DNA from: Raphanus sativus
Taxonomy: Eukaryota; Streptophyta; Magnoliopsida; Brassicales; Brassicaceae
DNA length: 64,000 nucleotides
Direction of reading: 5' to 3'
Assembly (NCBI RefSeq): GCF_000801105.2
Contig: NC_079515.1
Coordinates: 5,704,001-5,768,000 of the forward strand
The notes beneath the pieces were generated by a model that worked only from the letters and a program-made list of their open reading frames with translations, was not told the origin of the DNA and did not search any database. The position numbers were made by a program, and so were the translations under genes. Positions 59,036 to 64,000 of the stretch are shown one piece after another (within the stretch, counting starts at the first letter, position 1; each line of letters opens with the position of its first letter).

Positions 59036-61031
59036 ATGTCTTTTTCAGTAGTAGCAGCAGCTTTGGTGGTGGTGGTTGCAGCAGCCGTTTCCTTGTGGAC
59101 ATGGCGGATCGTGAAGTATGTCTGGATAAAACCCAAGATGCTGGAGAGTCACCTGATAAGACAGGGACTCGCGGGAACTCCTTACACGCCTCTGGTCGGA
59201 GATATAAAGAGGAATGTTGATATGTTGATGGAGGCCAGATCTAAGCCCATGAATCTAACTGATGACATCACTCCACGTCTCCTTCCTCTTGCCTTGAAGA
59301 TGTTCAACTCTCACGGTACTTGCTTCTCTCTCTCTCCCTCGCCTTTATTCTTAAGAAATTGAGAGGAGGATCCCTGAGGAGAGAGTATCTGATTTAGGAA
59401 GTGAATTGTGTGTTGAATCTAACGTTGACTTGATTTGGAACAGGAAGGTCTTTCTTTATATGGATAGGACCAGTTCCAGCTCTCATGATAACCAATCCAG
59501 AGCAGATCAAGGAAGTCTTCAACAAAATTTACGACTTTGAGAAAGCTGCTACGTTCCCTTTGTTCAGATTGTTGGCAGGTGGGCTTGCCAGCTATAAGGG
59601 AGATAAATGGGCTAATCACAGGAGGATCATCAACCCAGCTTTTCACCTCGAGAAGATCAAGGTTTTGTGTTTTGTCTTTCTTGTCTTTTCTGAATCAAGT
59701 TCGACTTTATATGTGTGTGTGATTCTTTAGCAACGTTCTGCCTTTTGGTTTTACAGAACATGGTCCCTGCGTTTTACCATTGTTGCAGCGAGGTTGTCTG
59801 CCAATGGGAGATGCTAGTCACGGATAAAGAATCTCCTTGTGAGGTCGATGTATGGCCTTGGCTTGTGAATTTGACTGCAGATGTGATCTCACATACTGCT
59901 TTTGGAAGCAGCTACAAAGAAGGGCAGAGGATCTTTCAACTCCAAGGGGAGTTAGCTGAGCTCATCGCACAAGCTTTTAAGAAATCTTACATCCCTGGAT
60001 TGAGGTTACATAAACACACGCAAGTGTTAGTTAATAAACTAGTATTAGACTGTTCAATCCCTGGATTGAGGTTACATAAAACACACACAAGTGTTAGTTA
60101 ATAAACTAAAACTATGAAGATTGTGAGACTTATGAGAACTAGTTGTTTGGTGTAGGTTTTACCCAACGAAGAGCAATAGAAGGATAAAAGCAATAGACAG
60201 AGAGATAGATATGATACTGAGAGGTATTATCAGCAAAAGAGAGAAGGCTAGAGAAGCTGGAGAGGTGGCCAACGACGATTTGTTGGGGATACTGCTTGAG
60301 TCAAACTCAGAGGAGTCTCAAAGAAATGGAATGTGCGTAGAGGAAGTGATGAAAGAGTGCAAGCTGTTTTACTTCGCGGGGCAAGAGACAACTTCAGTAC
60401 TGTTGGTCTGGACCATGGTTTTATTAAGCCATCACCAAGACTGGCAAGCTAAGGCACGAGAGGAAGTGATGCAAATAATCGGTGGTAATAGTAAACCAGA
60501 TATAGATTCTCTTGGCAACCTTAAAGTGGTAAGTAAAACATCTTTCACCTTTCTCATGTATACATAGTTACCAATGCTCACTTGAAGGTTTGATTTTTCA
60601 AACAGATGACTATGATCTTCAATGAGGTTTTGAGGCTATATCCTCCAGTGGCTCAGCTTAAAAGAGCTGTCAACAAAGAAATGAAGCTAGGAGAGCTTAC
60701 TCTTCCAGCTGGAGTTCAGGTTTATATACCAACTGCACTTGTCCATCGCGACCCTGAACTTTGGGGAGATGATGCAGCTGAGTTTAAGCCAGAGCGGTTC
60801 AGAGAAGGGCTCTCAAAGGCAACAAAGAACCAGGTCTCCTTCTTCCCCTTTGGATGGGGACCAAGGATCTGCATCGGTCAGAGTTTTACTCTGCTGGAGG
60901 CAAAGATGGCAATGACTTTGATTCTTCAGAGATTCTCCTTTGAACTCTCTCCTTCTTATGTTCATGCGCCTCAAACAGTCATGACCACTCGTCCTCAGTT
61001 CGGAGCTCATCTCATCCTGCACAAGCTCTGA
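59036..61031 (+). CDS. CYP72A: CYP72A-family cytochrome P450 (CYP72A7/8 type)
   Basis: Five exons: 59036-59315, 59444-59661, 59757-60004, 60156-60528, 60606-61031. Total 1,545 bp, 514 codons plus stop. Residues 1-24 form the ER anchor. The I-helix has FAGQETTS, the K-helix NEVLRLYPP carries ExxR, then FKPERF, and the haem loop [13 protein letters not shown] carries the Cys ligand. It is an ER mono-oxygenase; CYP72As act on diverse terpenoid or hormone-like substrates, which cannot be told here. Arabidopsis has a tandem CYP72A array right after RPL18A, beginning with At3g14610, so this is probably its first member. Intron 3 contains a second copy of the exon-3 end and its splice donor (60057-60109). 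The gene otherwise appears intact. Confidence 0.94.
59991..60109 (+). repeat. Tandem duplication of exon end and splice donor in CYP72A
   Basis: The ~52-bp unit beginning ATCCCTGGATTGAGGTTACA and ending TTAGTTAATAAACTA occurs at 59991-60041 and again at 60057-60109. The first copy contains the real donor (GAG|GTTACA at 60005). The second supplies a decoy donor at about 60071. Confidence 0.9.
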
Positions 61032-61106
61032 TTTTGATATGGTGCTGTCATCAAATATCTCTATTTTGTAACATAAGTAAAATTGTACAAAAATGTATTT
61101 GTATCC

Positions 61107-62375
61107 GGGAAATCGGCCAAAAAAATCACGAACTTTGCAGGAATTACCAAAACAAACTTATACACGAGCCTCGCCAATAAAACACTGAACTTTCATTGAC
61201 TTTTTCAGTTTATTAAGAAAATTACGATTGACTGACCAGATTAGCACACCGTTAACAGAGAGTTAAGACAGTGTTAACTCACCGTTAATTATTTCCGTTT
61301 AACGAAATGACGTCGTTTCATGTAGATCTTTGTTAAGATAAAACCTCAAAACGACGTTGTTTAGTTTTAATTAAAATTGTTTTTGGTTGGGCTCGAACCC
61401 ATACCCTCGGAGTTCTAGGTAGAGGTTTTTGCCACTGGGCTGGTGGACTTTTTGGAATATTACTCTACTTATTTCTTTTTATTGATTAAAAGATCTGGAT
61501 GTTTTGTTTAAGACAAAATCTTAAGACGACGTCGTTTTATTTAATTAAAAGGATTTCGATTTTAAAAATTTTCGATTTAAATCTTCCAAAAATTTTTTTT
61601 TTTTTAATTACGATTTTTTTTTAAAGAATGATTTTTTAAGCTAGATTTTGAAATTTTTTTTAAAAAAAAAATTGAAAACTTTGGAAGATTTTTATTTTTT
61701 TTAAAGAAAAATAATTATTTTTTTCTTAAAAAAAGCTTCCACAATTTTCAATTTTTTTTTAAAAAAAATTCCATTTAAATCTTCCCAAATTTTCATTTTT
61801 TTTTAAAAAAAATTGATTTCTTAAAAAAATAAAAATCTTCAAAAGCTTTCAATTTTTTCTTAAAAAAAAAATTCGATTTAAATCTTCCCAAAATTTTTTT
61901 TTTTTTTTAAAATCGTTTTTTAAAAAAATATATTTGTTTTTAAAGCTAGATTTTGAATTTTTTTTAAAAAATGAAAATTTTTAAGATTTTTATAATTTTA
62001 AATAAAAATAAAATTTTATTTTTCGAAGCCAATATAAAAAATTTTGTTCGTCAATCTATTGTAAAGCCTACTAGCTTAGTGGCAAAAACCTGTTCCATTA
62101 AACATCCATTAAACACGAGTGCACGGGTTCGATCTCCGATGGAAGCACATTTTTTAATAACATTTCTAAATGAAACTACGTCGTTTCATCCAAAATTAAC
62201 GTCATCTAAATTATCTGTTATCCCTGTTAACGGTATGCTAATCTGGTAAGTCAATCAAAACGTTTTTAATAAACTGAAAAAGTCAATGAAAGTTCAGGAT
62301 TTTATTGGTCAGTTAATATGTCCAGGTTTGTTTTGGCAATTTCTGCAAAGTTCGTGTTTTTTTGGCCGATTTCTC
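61107..62375. mobile_element. MULE-like element with long terminal inverted repeats
   Basis: Ends GGGAAATCGGCCAAAAAAA and the inverse of TTTTTTTGGCCGATTTCTC are flanked by a 10-bp duplication ATTTGTATCC (61097-61106 and 62376-62385). Similarity between the arms extends about 300 bp inward (for example TGAACTTTCATTGACTTTTT and TTTCAGTTTATTAA on both sides). Nine- to eleven-bp target duplications and long inverted repeats are typical of Mutator-like elements. The centre (61560-62040) is A/T homopolymer-rich and non-coding. Confidence 0.85.
61388..61447 (-). other. tRNA-like A/B-box module in the left arm of the MULE
   Basis: On the minus strand CCAGCCCAGTGGCAAAAACC (A-box-like) is followed about 30 bp later by GGGTTCGAGCCC (B-box-like). 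The mirrored module is at 62068-62140 on the plus strand (TAGCTTAGTGGCAAAAACC and GGGTTCGATCTCC). The spacing resembles an internal RNA polymerase III promoter, but no full cloverleaf is present. Confidence 0.55.
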
Positions 62376-62452
62376 ATTTGTATCCATAGGTTTGGAAATT
62401 TTCAGTTTCCAAGAAATTAGTCTTATTCTCTATGGTAAATGTTTTCTTCTAA

Positions 62453-62723
62453 GACCATGTTTATCCGGGTATGTTGGACAGTATCCTGAGGAAAGAGAGA
62501 GGGAGGAGGCCCACCAGATTGTCAAAACCCAAGCTAAACGTCGTCTGAGGAAGAAACGAAACCTGTTGAGTTTTCTCTTGAATGTGGGCCCCACTGAAAA
62601 GTGGCGGCCCACAATTGGTTTAACTTTTTTTTTTTTTTTTTACAAAAATCAGGTAAAAAGGAAAAAGAAAAAAAAAAAGAAAAATAAAGAACCCCCATTT
62701 GGGGTTCAGCGATAAACATGCTC
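62453..62723. mobile_element. PIF/Harbinger (Tourist-like) MITE, 271 bp
   Basis: Ends GACCATGTTTATC and the inverse of GATAAACATGCTC are flanked by TAA on both sides (62450-62452 and 62724-62726). The 3-bp TAA duplication fits PIF/Harbinger. The interior has a T-run at 62625-62641 and an A-rich run. Confidence 0.8.
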
Positions 62724-62778
62724 TAAGAGCACTTATCAGGGAGAATCCCAAATGGGTTTCTGAACAAATAAAATATTA

Positions 62779-63053
62779 CTCTCTCCCTCCGTTCTAATAT
62801 GTAAGATGATTTGGGTGAAAACTCTTATATTAAAAAACTTACTTATACCTAGAAAGTATCAATAAAAATATAAACTAAAATTAAAATAATCAATTATAAA
62901 GTACAGCATAATATATAATTGGTTATATAGTTTTTAATAAAATCAAAAATTATATAAATTATTGAAAACATTTTTTTTTAATAATTGAAAACATCTTATA
63001 TTTTGAAATATCAAAATTTTTTTTAAACATCTTACATTTAAAAATGGAGGAAG
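62779..63053. mobile_element. Stowaway-like MITE, 275 bp
   Basis: CTCTCTCCCTCCGTTCTAAT at the left and the inverse (ATTTAAAAATGGAGGAAG) at the right, with CATCTTACAT-type sequence repeated inverted further in, are flanked by TA (62777-62778 and 63054-63055). It is more diverged than the other two Stowaways. Confidence 0.75.
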
Positions 63054-63055
63054 TA

Positions 63056-64000
63056 TAATTTAGAGTATTAATGCATATTAAGAAGGGATAGTTTACAATT
63101 AAATTTGATTTTTTTTATTAATTATTAATCAATAATATTTAACCAATTCAAATATTCTCACTTGATGTTTTTAAGAGTATACAAAATACTTTAAAATATT
63201 AAAAATCCATTTCTTTGAAACAATAATAAAAGTTTAAAATCTTGCTTTCGAAAACGGATGTAATAATATTCTAATGTGATTAATTTTTTTTTCCTGAAAA
63301 TCAACTAATATAAATAGAGAGAAATGGCTAATAGATATCTCATGAATTTCTATAAATTTCTCATTAAGAACCTTAATGTATTCTCTTTCTTTTTTCAATA
63401 AATTTTATATTTAAAAAAAAACTCTTTAAGAGATCTTTGTTGAGCTGGAAGTGTTCTAAGAACATTGTATTTCCTAATTCTATAATGAAGTTAAATTTAA
63501 TACTGATCACATTAAATTTTTTAAATTAAAAAAAGTATTTAAGTAAAAAGTAAAATTATTATTCATTTAAATGTAATACAATTTTTATTTCATTGTGTAA
63601 ATACTTCATGAAAGATGGAACAATATTGTAGAATATTTTACTTTCATTTCAAATTGAAATTTGTATGGGTTTCGAGATACTAGAAAACCAAAATTTTCTT
63701 AATGATGATCTCTCACCATAAATATTTTATGTAAATATTTAAGATATTAAAGAAGACTGGACTTTTTTAAGTTTTTGAAAATTTTCTTCTAGAGCACACC
63801 TTCGTTTATTAACTTAAATTCTTCGGATACAATATAAAGATGAAATTATCTCCTATATTTGATTAAAATCATAAAACACAAAAACAAAGAAAATTAAAAC
63901 ATATTCTCTACGTTTTATATTAAATATCATTTTAATTTTTGATTTTTTTTTTCAGTTTTATCCTTACTCTTAACTCATTAATTAATAAAATTAAATAAAA
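63056..64000. other. AT-rich intergenic sequence, no gene seen
   Basis: Very AT-rich to the window edge. A CTACGTTTTATATTAAATATC stretch near 63909 may be part of another MITE end, but no partner is visible within the window. Confidence 0.4.

Noticed and set aside
61388..62140. True tRNA genes in the 61-62 kb region
   Set aside because: Only A- and B-box-like motifs are present; acceptor and anticodon stems cannot be formed convincingly.

Overview
This is a plant nuclear window. The genes have GT-AG introns, the spaces between them are AT-rich and full of transposons, and the gene order matches Arabidopsis chromosome 3 from about At3g14460 to At3g14610 (recalled synteny, not computed). Protein similarity to Arabidopsis is high but the transposon load is heavier, so I infer a Brassicaceae species, probably Brassica, Raphanus or a relative. 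A run of exactly 100 N at 23242-23341 is an assembly gap.

Layout. 1-8.2 kb holds two divergently transcribed CC-NB-LRR immune receptor genes: LRRAC1-like (minus, 3' end outside the window) and RPPL1-like (plus). The spacer between them carries a Helitron and a Stowaway MITE. 8.4-11.4 kb has a dead CYP705-like P450 exon split by a hAT MITE, a second small Helitron, and a plastid-type GGPPS/GFPPS-clade prenyl diphosphate synthase with one intron. This corresponds to the Brassicaceae prenyltransferase/terpene synthase (sesterterpene) neighbourhood, but no terpene synthase is visible here. 12.5-29.4 kb is one young minus-strand Athila-type LTR retrotransposon. It has 1360-bp LTRs and a CTCAG target duplication, it sits in a broken PPR-like ORF, and its middle is present twice on either side of the gap, most likely an assembly artefact. 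29.4-36.2 kb is a gene-poor transposon zone: a Stowaway MITE, a Helitron with a tandemly duplicated 5' part carrying an RPA-like exon, and a CACTA element.

36.2-61.0 kb is a gene-dense collinear block: a small acidic protein (At3g14560 position), callose synthase 8 (40 exons, 1975 codons), a mitochondrial PPR protein, the SMP/C2 tether NTMC2T6.2, a small L18ae-family-named membrane protein, cytosolic ribosomal protein eL20 (RPL18A), and a CYP72A P450. 61.1-64 kb is transposon-derived: a MULE-like element with long terminal inverted repeats containing tRNA-like promoter boxes, a PIF/Harbinger MITE and a Stowaway MITE.

The genes do not form one pathway. The functional themes are immune receptors, a reduced terpenoid cluster, and housekeeping or cell-wall genes. 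I found no convincing new biological system. The most interesting items are the Helitron 5'-end duplication, the GAGCGAC/GTCGCTC array shared by the Athila LTR and its interior, the pocket Ser in the prenyltransferase, and duplicated splice-donor or start-codon segments in two host genes. Exon models were worked out by eye from splice signals, frame and remembered family sequence.
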